This document shows, piece after piece, positions 40,891 through 54,200 of a DNA stretch of 64,000 nt (its first letter is position 1; every line of letters begins with the position of its first letter). Both the position numbers and the translations under genes were made by a program. The stretch comes from Pachyseris speciosa. Its lineage: Eukaryota > Cnidaria > Anthozoa > Scleractinia > Pachyseridae. The notes beneath the pieces were generated by a model that was not told the DNA's origin, made no database searches, and saw nothing but the letters and a program-made list of their open reading frames with translations. Where the stretch lies: the NCBI GenBank assembly GCA_016490735.1, contig JAEMWC010000959.1, positions 30,001-94,000 on the forward strand. The letters are read 5' to 3'.

Positions 40891-43741
40891 TCATCACGTT
40901 ATTTGAAGGCATGACATCGAAATATACTGAAACAGAGAGAAGACACAGATTATATGTTTGTTCTCTCCATCTGTTTATGGAGCTGATATAAATAGTATTC
41001 ATGCATGGCTGCATTTTACGAAAACATGCGACGTTCAAGGTTCAATAAACTCGGCAAAAATGCCAAATCTGTATTCGGGAAAAGCGCAGTAACAGTACTT
41101 GTGAAAACTGAGAGAAGAAAATTTTGCCAAAATAAATTTCTTCAACATTAAGTATGCTCTGCAATTTAAAAAGAATATAGTTTGAATATGATGAAAGTCA
41201 TTGTTGTACAAACAAGATTTGGCCATAAATCAAATATTCACGATCAGCTGTTTGTCGTGAAGCTGTTATTAATAGTGTCCATGCATGGCTGCATGCTAGG
41301 AAATTGACACGAAATGTTCAACGTCCACGAAACGCCAGAAAAATTCCAAATCTGTTTTCGGAAAAAACTCGCTAACCAACTGAAAAACTGAGAGAAGCCA
41401 ATTTCATAATGCTTTCTTTCATGTTTTCATGAAACAATGCCCCAAAATTTATAATGGTCAAATACTCAAAGTCGTCACCCTACCAGTTTTCCTCGTGGAC
41501 TGAATTTTTAGGGCTCCAGATGGCATGGATAATCTATCAATTTTACACTTGAACTTGGCCAGATCTTTCAGCCCTACCAGCTTAAAATGGTCTCCGCGGT
41601 CCCTGTTTCGTTGTAAAAACACAAGCTTGGTATTCATCAATAAATCAAAATTTGTGATTGCATGGATGAATAACATTTAGAAACAAAGGAGTTGAACGGT
41701 ATGTAAAGCAAACAACTCAAAATGATTTCTGGTTCCGTATGATACTCGTTACTAGAACAAGGTTATCGCTAAAATACTTTGCCGAAAAATTTCAAGACTT
41801 AGTATGCATCTGCAAACATGCTCGCCGTGGTAATCGGTTAACGAAATAAACCAAAACCTAATTATGCAATCAGTATTACTAAATTTGTTTCAGGATTGCT
41901 AAGGCGAGGCACTTTTACTTCATACTACACATGGAAATTAAAAAGTGAACCGAAGATAGCAGTTTGAAACAGTTTAAGATTTCGTGTACATCAGGCTCCC
42001 ACGAATTGGATCACATTTCAAGGTGTTACCATTGCAAAGGAAATCAATTTATTAGCATGACATTTTCCTTGAACCTTTAATCACCAATGAGGTACCCTTA
42101 GTTTAAGTTTTAGAATGTTGATGACATCACAATCATTTGAAGCCGCATTATAACAATCCCAAGCAACTGCTTCGAGGAAATTGTCTAAAAACTACAACCT
42201 GTTCAAGAGATAGAAGGGACTTAAAATGGAAGCATAAAGTCCAAAACGCGTCCCCCTATTTTCATTGGTAATTAAAATTTAGTTTCACTTTCGCTGTTTC
42301 GCTGCCGTTAGAAAAGTTTTGTCCGCCGAGTTTCGATTTCCTCACACGAGCAGTGCCGACAATCAACGTACTACTGTATGATAATAACTGTTAGAAAAAA
42401 GATGAGCAAACTGCCAAGATTTTTTGTGGCTCTCTTTGCCGGTTAATTGCAGATTCGATGTCCTTCAGTTAGCCGTGAAAAAGTAGTCACCTAAAACTGT
42501 CCTTACTTGCGTAAACTAGCTTTCGCACTCGTTAATGTGTTCAACACTGGACAGAAGACGAAATTAAAACTAAATATTCACGGGAATTGATTCTAGGAAC
42601 TCGATCTCTGGAACGCAAGAGTTGAGAGGAAGACAGAGAAAGACATAAGCAACAAAAGTTCGACTGGAAGTTTGAAGTAAACTTTGTCACTGACCAGAAT
42701 TAATGATTCTATAAACTCGAACTGAGACGCAAGCTTGAAAGTAACATTAAAAATACTTGTATTAAAGACTTAGGAAGACATGTTGACCATAGCTATAAAA
42801 GCTCAGTCGCAACTTAACATTGAGGTTAGTCATCGACCGGAGACTGAGACATGCTTCGTCGTTTCTTTTGGGGGCTGATAAAACGAGTGTTATGCATGGC
42901 TGCATTGCAGAAAAACATGAAATGTTTAAGATCCAGCAAATTCCAAAAGAGCCACCGAATAAGTTAATGGAAACTGTGAGAAGCCATTTTAAGCTAGACC
43001 AGTATCCTTTATCATAAGGTATGCTCCAAATTTTAAAGAGAATGAGTCAAATAACCAAAGACATCGTCGTACAAACACACACTTAGTATAATAGCCTCAC
43101 GCGGCCAAGATCTTTGGGAACGGATCAAAAATGAAAACATTACGTTGAAATACATGTCACCCGTTTTCAAGTTTCTTAGTGTACTCTCACTGTCTCTTGG
43201 TAGAAAAGGTTTCTGTCGAGTTTTGGTGGGTTTCCTCCAATTAACGCCGCTATCAAAAGTTGCTTCAGTAAGCTTTTTAATAAGTTAATTGTCAACGACG
43301 ACAGCACTGCTCACTATGAAAATAACTGTATGATGATAACGTCCAGTAAAAGAACCACGAAAACTACAAGGCGTTTTGTGGCTTCTCTGTGTGATTGCGA
43401 TCAATTAAAGGAACTTAACTGTCAGTAGAACTAACGACTTAAAACTAAAACATCTAATAAATTTAGTGTTTGTTTACATACCATGGCACTTGTAATTATG
43501 CCATCGTTTATGTCGGCGAAATCAAGCACTGAGAAGACGACATTAAAGTTCTTTTAAGCTGAGTGTTTCATCAGAATTGCATGAGAGGAATCCAACTGAA
43601 ACACAAGCATTAAAATCAGCATTACAAACGGCTTGATAAAGGAAGAAATAAGAAAGACAGAAGCAACAAAATCTTAGCTGTAAAATTAACACAGGCTATG
43701 TTATCTTAGACGGTAAGCTATAATCTAGATTTCAACTAATG

Positions 43742-44066
43742 CAGGAGCCCATGAATAGGAGCCTCCATATGCACTGTTTCCTTGAGTCAACGTTTGCGCG
43801 TATCTTTCTATTTTTAGAACTGCTTTTTTCTGCAGAGGCTACAATTTACTGTGAAAATCTGTTTCCAGTAAATTTCGCACACAAGTATTCGTAATAAAAT
43901 TGTGGCCAAAGGTGGGGAGCGCGTTGCCCCGATCCTTCTTTTGGGCATTCTAAACAGTGCCTGCAGATTTAGAAACCCGCAGCGTTCTAAAAATAGAAAA
44001 GATACGCGCAAAGGTTGACTCAAAGGGCTTGTATGGGAGAGTGAAGCTCCTATTCATGGGCTCCTG
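43742..44066. mobile_element. MITE with long TIRs and 7-bp target duplication
   Basis: Ends CAGGAGCCCATGAATAGGAG and its inverse, with further inverted similarity through the GCGCGTATCTTTTCTATTTTT region for about 90 bp. Flanked by ACTAATG at 43735-43741 and 44067-44073. No coding capacity. The 7-bp duplication with CAGG ends could fit the P superfamily; that is tentative. Confidence 0.8.
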
Positions 44067-47000
44067 ACTAATGCTATGTTATGAATGTTTATTCTAAGAG
44101 CTTGAACAGAGACTGAAGCAATGAAACCAACGTTAAAAGTGCTTGATTTAGGGAAACACAGGAAGAACGAACGAAATGTCATTTGATGATACACATAACT
44201 TGATTATCGAGTGGAACCCTAATCATGCTTTTCAAACTTATTAATGGCTACCTTTTTTCTCAACAATAAGAGTGAGTAGAGAAAGACCATTTCTTCCAGA
44301 GAAGCGACTTAGACATGTTCAAAACTGCTGTAGATAAGGTCCGCAGAAACGGGAAGCTGCTCCCAGCGTTTTGTTCTATAAAAAGAATCTTTGATCATAG
44401 GAACAGCACATATCTACCCCTAAGGTCACTTAAAACAAAGACTCAATTTCAATTCTTGAAGCTAACATTTTTGAGGTATTTTTTATTATCTGACATGCCA
44501 AATGCTTGAAAACATGCCGTCATGGTTCACATCGCACCCGGCAAGAAGCGATAAGTTTGGGACTGTAGCTAACATTTTTAGCCCAGATAGAAAATTTTTC
44601 TCTCGAGTTTCGATTTTTTCACACGAGCAGTGCCGACAACCAACTTACCACTGTATGATAATAACTGTTAGAAAAAAAGATGAGAAAACTGCCAAGCTTT
44701 TTGTGGCTCTCTTTGCCGGTTGATTGCCGATTCGATGTCCTTCAGTTAGCCTTAGTCACCTAAAACTGTTCTTACTTGAGTAAGCTTACTTTTGCACTCG
44801 CAAATGTGTTCAACACAGGACAGAAGATGAAATTGAACTAAATATTCACGGGAATTGATTCTGGGACTCCAACTCTGAAACGCAAGAAATGAGAGGAAGA
44901 CACAGGAAGACATGAGCAACAAAAGTTCAACTGGAAGCTTGAAGTAAACTTTGTCACCGACCAGAATTAATGATTCTATAAACTCAAACTCAGTGAGACG
45001 CAACCATTGAAAGTAACATTAAAAATACTTGTATCAAAGACTTAGGAAGACATGTTGACCATAGCTACAACAGCTCACTTGCAACTCAACATTGAGGTTA
45101 GTCATCGACCGGAGCCTGAGACATGCTTCGCCGTTTGTTTTGGGGGCTGATCAAACGAGTGTCATGCATGGCTTCATTGCAGAAAAACATGAAATGTTTA
45201 AGATTTAGCAAACTCCTAAAGAGCCACTGAATAGATTAATGAAAACTGTGAGAAGCCATTTTAAGCTAGAACAGTATCCTTTATCATAAAGTATGCTCCA
45301 AATTATAATGAGAATGAGTCAAATAATCAAAGACATCGTTGTAGAAACACACGCTTAGTATAATAGCCTGAAGCAACCGTTTCAAATAACAACCCATCCA
45401 AGATCTTCGGGAACGGATTTAAAATGGAAACATTACGTCGAAATACATGTCACCCGTTTTCAAGTTTCTTAGTTTACTCTCACTGTTTCTTCGTAGAAAA
45501 GGTTTCTGTCGAGTTTTGGTTTCCTCCAATTATTGTCACTATCAAAAGTTGCTTCAGTAAGCTTTTCAATAAGTTAATTTTCAACGACGACAGCATTGCC
45601 GACTATGAAATTAACTGTATGCCAAGTGATAACGTCTAGTAAAACAACCCCGAAATTGACTACAAGGCATTTTGTGGCTTCTCTGTGTGATTGCGATCAA
45701 TGAAAGGAACTTAACTGTCAGTGGCACTAATGACATAAAACTAAAACATCTAATAAAAGTTAGTGTTTGTTTACCTACCACCTCACTTGTAATTATCCTT
45801 CGTTTATGAAGCTCTGAGAAGACGACATTAAAGTTCTTTTAAGCTGAGTTTTTCATCCGAATTGCATCAGAGGAATCCAACTGAAACACAAACATTAAAA
45901 TCAACATTACAAACGGCTTGATAAAAGAAGAAATAAGAAAGAAATAAGCAATAAAATCTCAGCTGTAAGCTTGACATAAGTTATGTTAGCTTGAAGCTGA
46001 ACAGACTGAACATAGGCTATGTTAGCTTAGACTGTAAGATATGTACAGTCTACATGCTTAGACTGTAAGCTATGTTAGCTTAGACTAAAGCTATGTTATG
46101 GATGTTTATCCTAAGAACCCGAACTGAGACCCGAGCAATAAAACCAACCTTAAATTTGTTTGATTTAGTGAAGCACAGGAAGATATAAGGAAGGAAAATA
46201 ATCTCATTTGCAGGATTCACATGACTTGATTATCGAGCGGAACCCTAGTAATACTTTTTAAAACTGATTAATGGCTACCTTTGTTCTCAATAGTAAGAGT
46301 GAGAAGAGAATGACCATTTCTTCCAAAGAAGCGACTTAGACATGTGGATAAGGTTCGCAGAAACGGGAAGCTGCTCCCAGAGAGTTGTTCTATTAAAAGA
46401 ATCTTTGATCATAGAAACAGACACATATCTGCCCCTTAGGCTACCTAAAACAAAGACTCAATTTTAATTCTTGAAGCTTACATTTTTGTGGTATTTTCTA
46501 TTATCTGACCGCCAAATGCTTGAAAACATGCCGTCATGGTCCACATCACACCCGGCAGAGATAGGTTTGTTAAAGTTGGGTTTACAACAAAGAACAACTT
46601 TTTCTGCTGAACTACGATACGGCTGTGTAGCCAAGAAGTATGCTCCATTGTCTATTCCATTCGATAGACTATCGATGATCACATGATAAAGTTATTTGAA
46701 GGCGTGACAACAAAAATATATTTAACCAGAGAGAAGATACTTTGAATTGTCTGTTTTCAGATTTAATTTATTTATTATCAAAACGGTTGAAATTTATTTT
46801 AAAGATAACATATGCACAGCGCAATAAATTCATCTCATCAGCCGCTTGTTTATGGAGCTTTTATAAATAGTGTTCATGCTGCAAGGTTGTTTTAGCAAAA
46901 CGGGAAAAGTGCAACAAACTCCGAGAAGAGTCACTTTCTGAAGAGAAGAAGTGAATGATGAAGTACAAAACTGTTGCTTCCAGAGAACGGACTTACAAAT

Positions 47001-47253
47001 TTCCAAAGCTGCTGTCGGTAAGGTACACAGAGACGGGCATTTACTCTTTTACTCTTTGATTGCCGTAAGAACAGGCACTTATCTGCCACTATAGGGTCAC
47101 CTGACATGACCTGAAACAAACACTTTATATCGACATACGTAGGCTCTCTTTTCAGAAATCGTTGACACTTTCGTGGCTTTTTTTATTTTTTCACAGGTTT
47201 TAATGCTTGGAAAGCGTCGTGGTCCACATCGCAAAAGGTAAGAAGCGATGCAT

Positions 47254-47695
47254 CAGGGGCACCCAACGAGCCAAATCAACCAAAAGCTGTAGCATTTTTA
47301 AGTTCTTTATGGTGTTTGAAGTCTGTTTAAAGCGATTTTTCCATAAGCTAGAAAAAGTTCATCTGTTCGGATTCCCTAGCTGAAATTTTAATTGCACGAA
47401 AATGTTAGGGAACAAAATCCTCCTTTGAGAAAATGCAAGCTGAAATGAACTTTCCACGAACTTTCTAGGGAACTATTTTCTTTCCGAAAATGCTAGCTGA
47501 CGCTTTTGACTGCCTAAAACAGCAATTACGACCTTTCCGAAAACCTCAGGGGCTATGATTTCCCAATTTCGAATTTTTTAGGCCACGTTTTAGTTACGAA
47601 AATCCGAGTGCACTCTTAAATCGACGCCGAAAGTGCAAGGCTAATTACCCTCCACCGAACGGATATCTACCGAAACTTGTCGTTGGGTGCCCCTG
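47254..47695 (+). mobile_element. Non-autonomous DNA transposon, copy 1
   Basis: Ends CAGGGGCACCCAACGA and TCGTTGGGTGCCCCTG. Flanks ATGCAT and ATGTAT, a 6-bp duplication with one mismatch. The related array copy near 51,650 lacks it and shows the empty site. No ORF of note. Confidence 0.85.
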
Positions 47696-50600
47696 ATGTA
47701 TGGTGACAAAAATGACTGTAGCATTTACAAATAGAGATAATTACAATCACTAAGAGCACTTTATTCCTTTGCCAAATATCGATGTATTTGTATTTGAAAA
47801 TTGCAGACGGTTGAGTAGAGTTGTAGTTGTTTCTTCAAACCATATTATAGACATTATCACTGGGCTGAGTTGCCAAAAAAAATACTGAAAGTAATATGAA
47901 ACAAGGTATTCTTGCCTTTGCTTCAATTTCCCTGGGTATGCCTTTTTGTGGATTTTTTTCCACCCGAAGTACTGTCCACCATAAAATAATAAATTCTCAA
48001 CACTTTTGAGATCTAAAATAGATGGGAATGGTGATCAGAATACAAATTCATATTTTGAGGCTTAACCCGCATCCTGACGGGAAAGGGATGGATTCTGCCC
48101 GCCTGGATTACAGCAAACGCCACCAAACCACATCGACTGTCTACAACATTTATCTGCGAACAATTTGATGAGGAGGTCATTTGCTATTCAAAGTGATGTT
48201 ACCGTGACAACCAAATTTTGCCTGGCAGATTTTTGCAGAAGGTCTGATTTCTTAGCTCTAATTGTCTAAAAATCAATTGCCCTTTTTGGATCAAATTTCA
48301 AGGTGTTGCTCTTGTAAAGGAAATCAATTTATTAGCGTGACATCAGTTTTCCTTAAACTTTTGTCTCACCAATGAGGTGCGCTGAGTTTAAGTTTAAACT
48401 TTTTACGACATTACATTTTAACCCGCCTTATAACAACCCCGAGCAACTGTTTCGAGCTAATTGTCTAAAAACTACAACCTGCCCAAAAGATGAAAGGGAC
48501 TTAAAATAGAAGCATGAAGTACAAAACGCGTCACCTATTTTCATTGGTAATTAAAATTTAGTTTCACTTTCGCTGTTTGGCTCCCGTTAGAAAAGATTTC
48601 CCTCGAGTTTCGATTTCCTCATACAAGCAATGCCGACAACCAACCATTGTATGATGATAACTGTTAGTCAAAAAGATGGGAAAACTGCTAAGCTTTGTTT
48701 TGGCTTTATTTGCCGGTTGATTGCAGATTCAACACCCTTAGCCGTGAAAAGTAGTTTCCTAAAACTGTCCTTACTTGCATAAACTTGCTTTCACATTCAT
48801 AAATGTGTTCTACACTAGACAGAAGACGAAACTAACACTAAATATTCACAGGAATCTATTCTGGGAACTCTAACACTGAAACGCAAGAGTTGATAGGAAG
48901 ACACAGGAAGACATTAGCAACAAAAGCTCAGCTAAAAGCTTGAAAGTAAACTTTGTCCTGGACCAGAATTAATGATTCTATAAATTCGACATGAAGCCAG
49001 CAGGCATTGAAAGTAATGTTCATTAAAAATGCTTGATATGGAAGACTTAGAAAGACATGCTGACCATAGTTATAACAGCTCAGTTGTAACTGAACATTGA
49101 AGTTATCCTGAGACATTCTTTTGGGGGCTAATACAACGAGTGTCACGCATGGCTGCATTGCAGAAAAACAAACAAAAAATACAATAAAATCCAAAAAACT
49201 CCACAAGAGCCACTGAATAGATTAATGAAAACTGTGAGAAGCCATTTTAAGCTAGAATAGTACCCTTTATCATAAAGTATGCTCCAAATGTTAAAGAAAA
49301 TGAGTCAAAGAATCAATGACATCGTGTGCAAACACAAGCTTAGTATAATAGCGCGAAGCAACTGTGTCGAATAACAACCCATCCAAGATCTTCGGGAACG
49401 GATTTAAAAATGGAAGCATTACGTCGAAATACATGTCACCCGTTTTCAAGCTTCTTAGTTTACTCCCACTGTCTCTTGGTAGAAAAGGTTTCTGTCGAAT
49501 TTTGGCGTGTTTCCTCCAATTCTTGCCGCTATCAAAAGTTACTTCAGTAAGCTTTTTAATAAGTTAAATTTCAACGAAGACAGCACTGCCGACTATGAAA
49601 TTATGATGATAACGTGTAGTAAAACAAACTGCAAGGCTTTTTGTGACTTCTCTGTGTGATTGCGATCAATTAAAGGAACTTAACTGTCAGTGGCACTAAT
49701 GACTTAAAACTAAAACTTAAAAAAAACCATCTCACCTGTAATTATGCCTTCGTTTAAATGTAGGCGGAATCAGGCACTAAGAAGTCGACATTGAACTTCT
49801 TTTAAGCTGAGTGTTTTATCAGAATTGCATCAGATGAATCCAACTGAAACACAAGCATTAAAATCAACATTACAAACGGCTTGATAAAAGAAGAAATAAC
49901 AAAGACATAAGCAATAAAATCTCAGCTGTAAGCTTCACATAAGCTATGTTAGCTTGAAGCTGAACAGACTGAACACAGGCTATGTTAGCTCAGACTGTAA
50001 GATATGTACAGCTTACATGCTTAGACTGTAAGCTATGTTAGCTTAGACTAAAGTTATGTTATGGATGTTTATCCTAAGGGCCCGAACTAAGACGCAAGCA
50101 ATGAGACCAACGTTAAATTTGTTTGATTTAGTGAAGGACAAGAAGACATAAGGAAGGAAAATAATCTCATTTGCAGGATTCACATGACTTGATTATCGAG
50201 CGGAACCCTAGTAATACTTTTTAAACTGATTTATAGCTACCTTTCTTCTCAATAGTAACAGTGAGTAGAGAATGACCATTTCTTCCAATGAAGCGACTTA
50301 GACATGTGGATAAGATTCGCACAAACGGGAAGCTGCTCCCAGAGTGTTGTTCTATTAAAAGAATCTTTGATCATAGAAACAGACACATATCTGCCCCTTA
50401 GGCTACCTAAAACAAAGACTCAATTTTAATTCTTGAAGCTTACATTTTTGTGGCATTTTCTATTATCTAAGCGCCAACTGCTTGAAAACATGCCGTCATG
50501 GTCCACATCACACCCAGCAAGAAGCGATATGTTTGTTAACTGAGTTAGGTTTACAACAAAGAACAACTGTTTCTGCTGAACTACGATACAACTGTGTTAC

Positions 50601-50856
50601 CACTGAGGAGAATGCTCCATTGTCTATTCCATCCGATAGACTATCGATGATCACATGATAATGTTAGTTGAAGGCGTGACAACAAAATATATTTTACGAG
50701 ACAGAGAAGATACTTTGAGTTTTCTGTTTTGAGATTTTATTCATTATCTAAACGGTTGAAATTTATTTTAAAGAAAACACATGCACAGCGCAAGGAATTC
50801 ATCTCATTCACGCTGGCCGCTTGTTTATGGAGCTTTTATAAATAGTGTTCATGCTG

Positions 50857-51282
50857 CAGGGGCACCCAACGACAAGTTTCGGTAGATATCTGTTCGGTGG
50901 AGGGTAGTTAGCCTGAGGCTTTCGGCGTCGACTAAAGAGTGCACTCGGATTTTCGTAAGTAAAACGTGGCCTAAAAGATTCGTAATGTGGAAATCATAAC
51001 CCCTGAGGTTTTCGGAAAGGTTGTTATTGCTGTTTTGGCAGTAAAAAACGTCAGCTAGCATTTTCGGAAAGAAAAAAAGGTTCCCTAGAAAGTTAACTTC
51101 AACTAGTATTTTCTCAAAGAAAGATTTTCGGGCAATTAACATTTCAGCTAGGGAATCCGAACAGATCAAAGTTTTCTAGCTAACCAAAACATAACTTTAA
51201 ACAGACTTCAAACACCATAATGTACTTAAAAATGCCTTTACACAGCTTTTGGCTGCTTTCATTGGCTCGTTGGGTGCCCCTG
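50857..51282 (-). mobile_element. Non-autonomous DNA transposon, copy 2, opposite orientation
   Basis: Same family as 47254-47695 in reverse orientation. Perfect 6-bp duplication ATGCTG at 50851-50856 and 51283-51288. The array copy near 46,870 (GTTCATGCTGCAAGG) is the clean empty site. Confidence 0.9.
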
Positions 51283-54200
51283 ATGCTGCAAGGTTGTTTT
51301 AGCAAAACAAGAAAAGTGCAACAACTCCGAGAAGAGTCACTTTCTTAAGAGAAGAAGTGAATGATGAAGTACAAAACTGTTGCTTCCAGAGAACGGACTT
51401 AAAAATTTCCAAAGCTGCTTTCGGTAGGGTACACAGGGATGGGCATTTACTCTCTTACTCTTTGATTGCCCTAAGAACAGGCACTTATCTGCCACTATAG
51501 GGTCACCTGACATGACCTGAAACAAACACTTTATATCGACATACGTAGGCTCTCTTTTCAGAAATCGTTGACACTTTCGTTGCTTTTTTTTTTTATTGTC
51601 TGACAGGTTTTAATGCTTGGAAAGCGTCATGGTCCACATCGCAAAAGTTAAGAAGCGGTGTTTGGTGACAAAAATGACTGAAGCATTCACAGATAGAGAT
51701 AATTACTAAAACTAAGAACACTGACTTTATTGCCTTCCCAAATTTTGGTGTTCAAGCTATATTACAGACATTATCACTGGGCTGAGTTGCCGAAAAAATA
51801 CTGAAGAAAATAATATGCAACAAGTTCTTGCCTTTGCTTCAATTTCCCTAGGTATGCCGTTTTGTGGACTTTTTTTCCATCCGAAGTACTGTCCACCATA
51901 AAATTATAAATTCTCCCCACTTTTGAGATCTGAAATAGATGGGAAAGGTGATCAGAATTGAGGCTTAACCCGCATCCTGACGGGAAAGGGATTGATTCTG
52001 CCCGCCTGGATTTCGAACGTTTATAAACAGCAAACGCCACCAAACCACATGGACTGTCTACAACATTTATCTGCGAACATTTTGATGCGGAAGTCATTTG
52101 CCATTTAAGTTGATGTTACCGTGACAACCAAATTTTGCCTGGCAGATTTTTGCAGAAGGTCGGATTTCTTAGCTCTAATTGTCTAAAAAAGCAACTGCCG
52201 TTTTTGGATCAAATTTCAAGGTGTTGATCTTGTAAATGAAATCAATTTATTAGCGTGACATTTTCCTTAAACTTTTGTCTCACCAATGAGGTGCGCTTAG
52301 TTTAAGTTTTACAATTTTTACGACATTACATTTTAACCCGCATTATAACAGCCCCGAGCAACTGTTTCGAGCTAATTGTATAAAAACTACAACATGCGCA
52401 AGAGATGGAAGGGACTTAAAATGGAAGCATGAAGTACAAAACGCGTCACCTATTTTCATTGGTAATTGAAATTTAGTTTCACTTTCGCTGTTTGGCTCCC
52501 GTTAGAAAAGGTTTCCCTCGAGTTTCGATTTCCTCATACAAGCAATGCCGACAACTAACCATTGTGTGATGATAACTGTTAGTAAAAAAGATGCGAAAAC
52601 TGCCAAGCTTTTAGTGGCTTTCTTTGCCGGTTGATTGCAGATTCAACACCCTTAGCCGTGAAAAAGTAGTTTCCTAAAACTGTCCTTACTTGTCTACACT
52701 TGCTTTCACATTCATAAATGTGTTCTACGCTAGACAGAAGACGAAACTAAAACTAAAAATTCACGGAAGACACAGGAAGACATTAGCAACAAAAGCTCAG
52801 CTAAAAGCTTGAAGTAAACTTTGTCCCAGATCAGAATTAATGATTCTATAAATTCGACCTGAAACCGGCAGGCATTGAAAGTAATGTTCATTAAAAATGC
52901 TTGATATGGAAGACTTAGAAAGACATGTTGACCATAGTTATAACAGCTATGTTGTAACTTAACATTGAGGTTAGCCTGAGATATTCTTCGCCGTTTGTTT
53001 TTGGGGGCTAATAAAACGAGTGTCACGCATGGATGCATTGCAGAAAAACAAAACAAAAAAAAGTAATAATTAAATCCAACAAACTCCAAAAGAGCCACTG
53101 AATAGATTAATCAAAACTGTTAGAAGCCATTTTAAGCTAGAACAGTATCCTTTATCATAAAATATGCTCAACGTTTTAAAGAGAATGGGTCAAATAATCA
53201 AAGATATCGTTGTGCAAACACAAGCTTAGTATAATAGCGCGAGGCAACTGTGTCGAATAACAACCTATCCAAGATCTTCGGGAACGGATTTAAAAATGGA
53301 AGCATTACGTCGAAATACATGTCACCCGTTTTCAAGTTTCTTAGTTTACTCTCACTGTCTCTTGGTAGAAAAGGTTTCTGTCGAAATTGGCGTGTTTCCT
53401 CCAATTATTGCCGCTATCAAAAGTTGCTTCAGTAAGCTTTTTAATAAGTTAATTTTCAACGAAGACAGCACCGCCGACTATAAAATTAACTGTATGATGA
53501 TAACGTCCAGTAAAACAACCACGAAAATCGCAAGGCTTTTGTGGCTTCTCTGTGTGATTGCGATCAGTTAAAGGAACTTAACTGTCCGTGGCACTAATGA
53601 CTTAAAAATAAAACTTAAACAAACCAGATCACCTGAAATTATGCCTTCGTTTATGTAGCTGAGTGTTTTATCAGAAGACATGTTGACCATAGCCATAACA
53701 GCTCAGTTGCAACTTAACATTGAGGTTAGTCATCGACCGGAGCCTGAGACATGCTTCGCCGTTTGTTTTGGGGGCTGATAAAACGAGTGTCATGCATGGC
53801 TGCATTGCAGAAAAACATGGAATGTTTAAGATCCAGCAAATTCCAAAAGAGCCACTGAATAGCATAATGAAAACTGTGAGAGGCCATTTTAAGCTAGAAC
53901 AGTACTAGTATCCTTTATCATAAAGTATGCTCCAAATTTTTAAGAGAATGAGTCAAATAATCAAAGACATCGCTGTAGAAACACCCGCTTAATATAATAG
54001 CCTGAAGCAACCGTTTCGAATAACAACCTATCCAAGATCTTCGGGAACGGATTTAAAATGGAAACATTACGTCGAAATACATGAAACCCGTTTTCAAGTT
54101 TCTTAGTTTAATCTCACTGTCTCTTGGTAGAAAGGTTTCTGTCGAATTTTGGCGGGTTTCCTCCAATTTTTGCTGCTATCAAAAGTTGCTTCAGTAAGCT

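Noticed and set aside
51774..52097. 107-residue minus-strand ORF in the array
   Set aside because: Protein-like composition, but the homologous segments near 48,060 and 56,060 contain stops and shifts.
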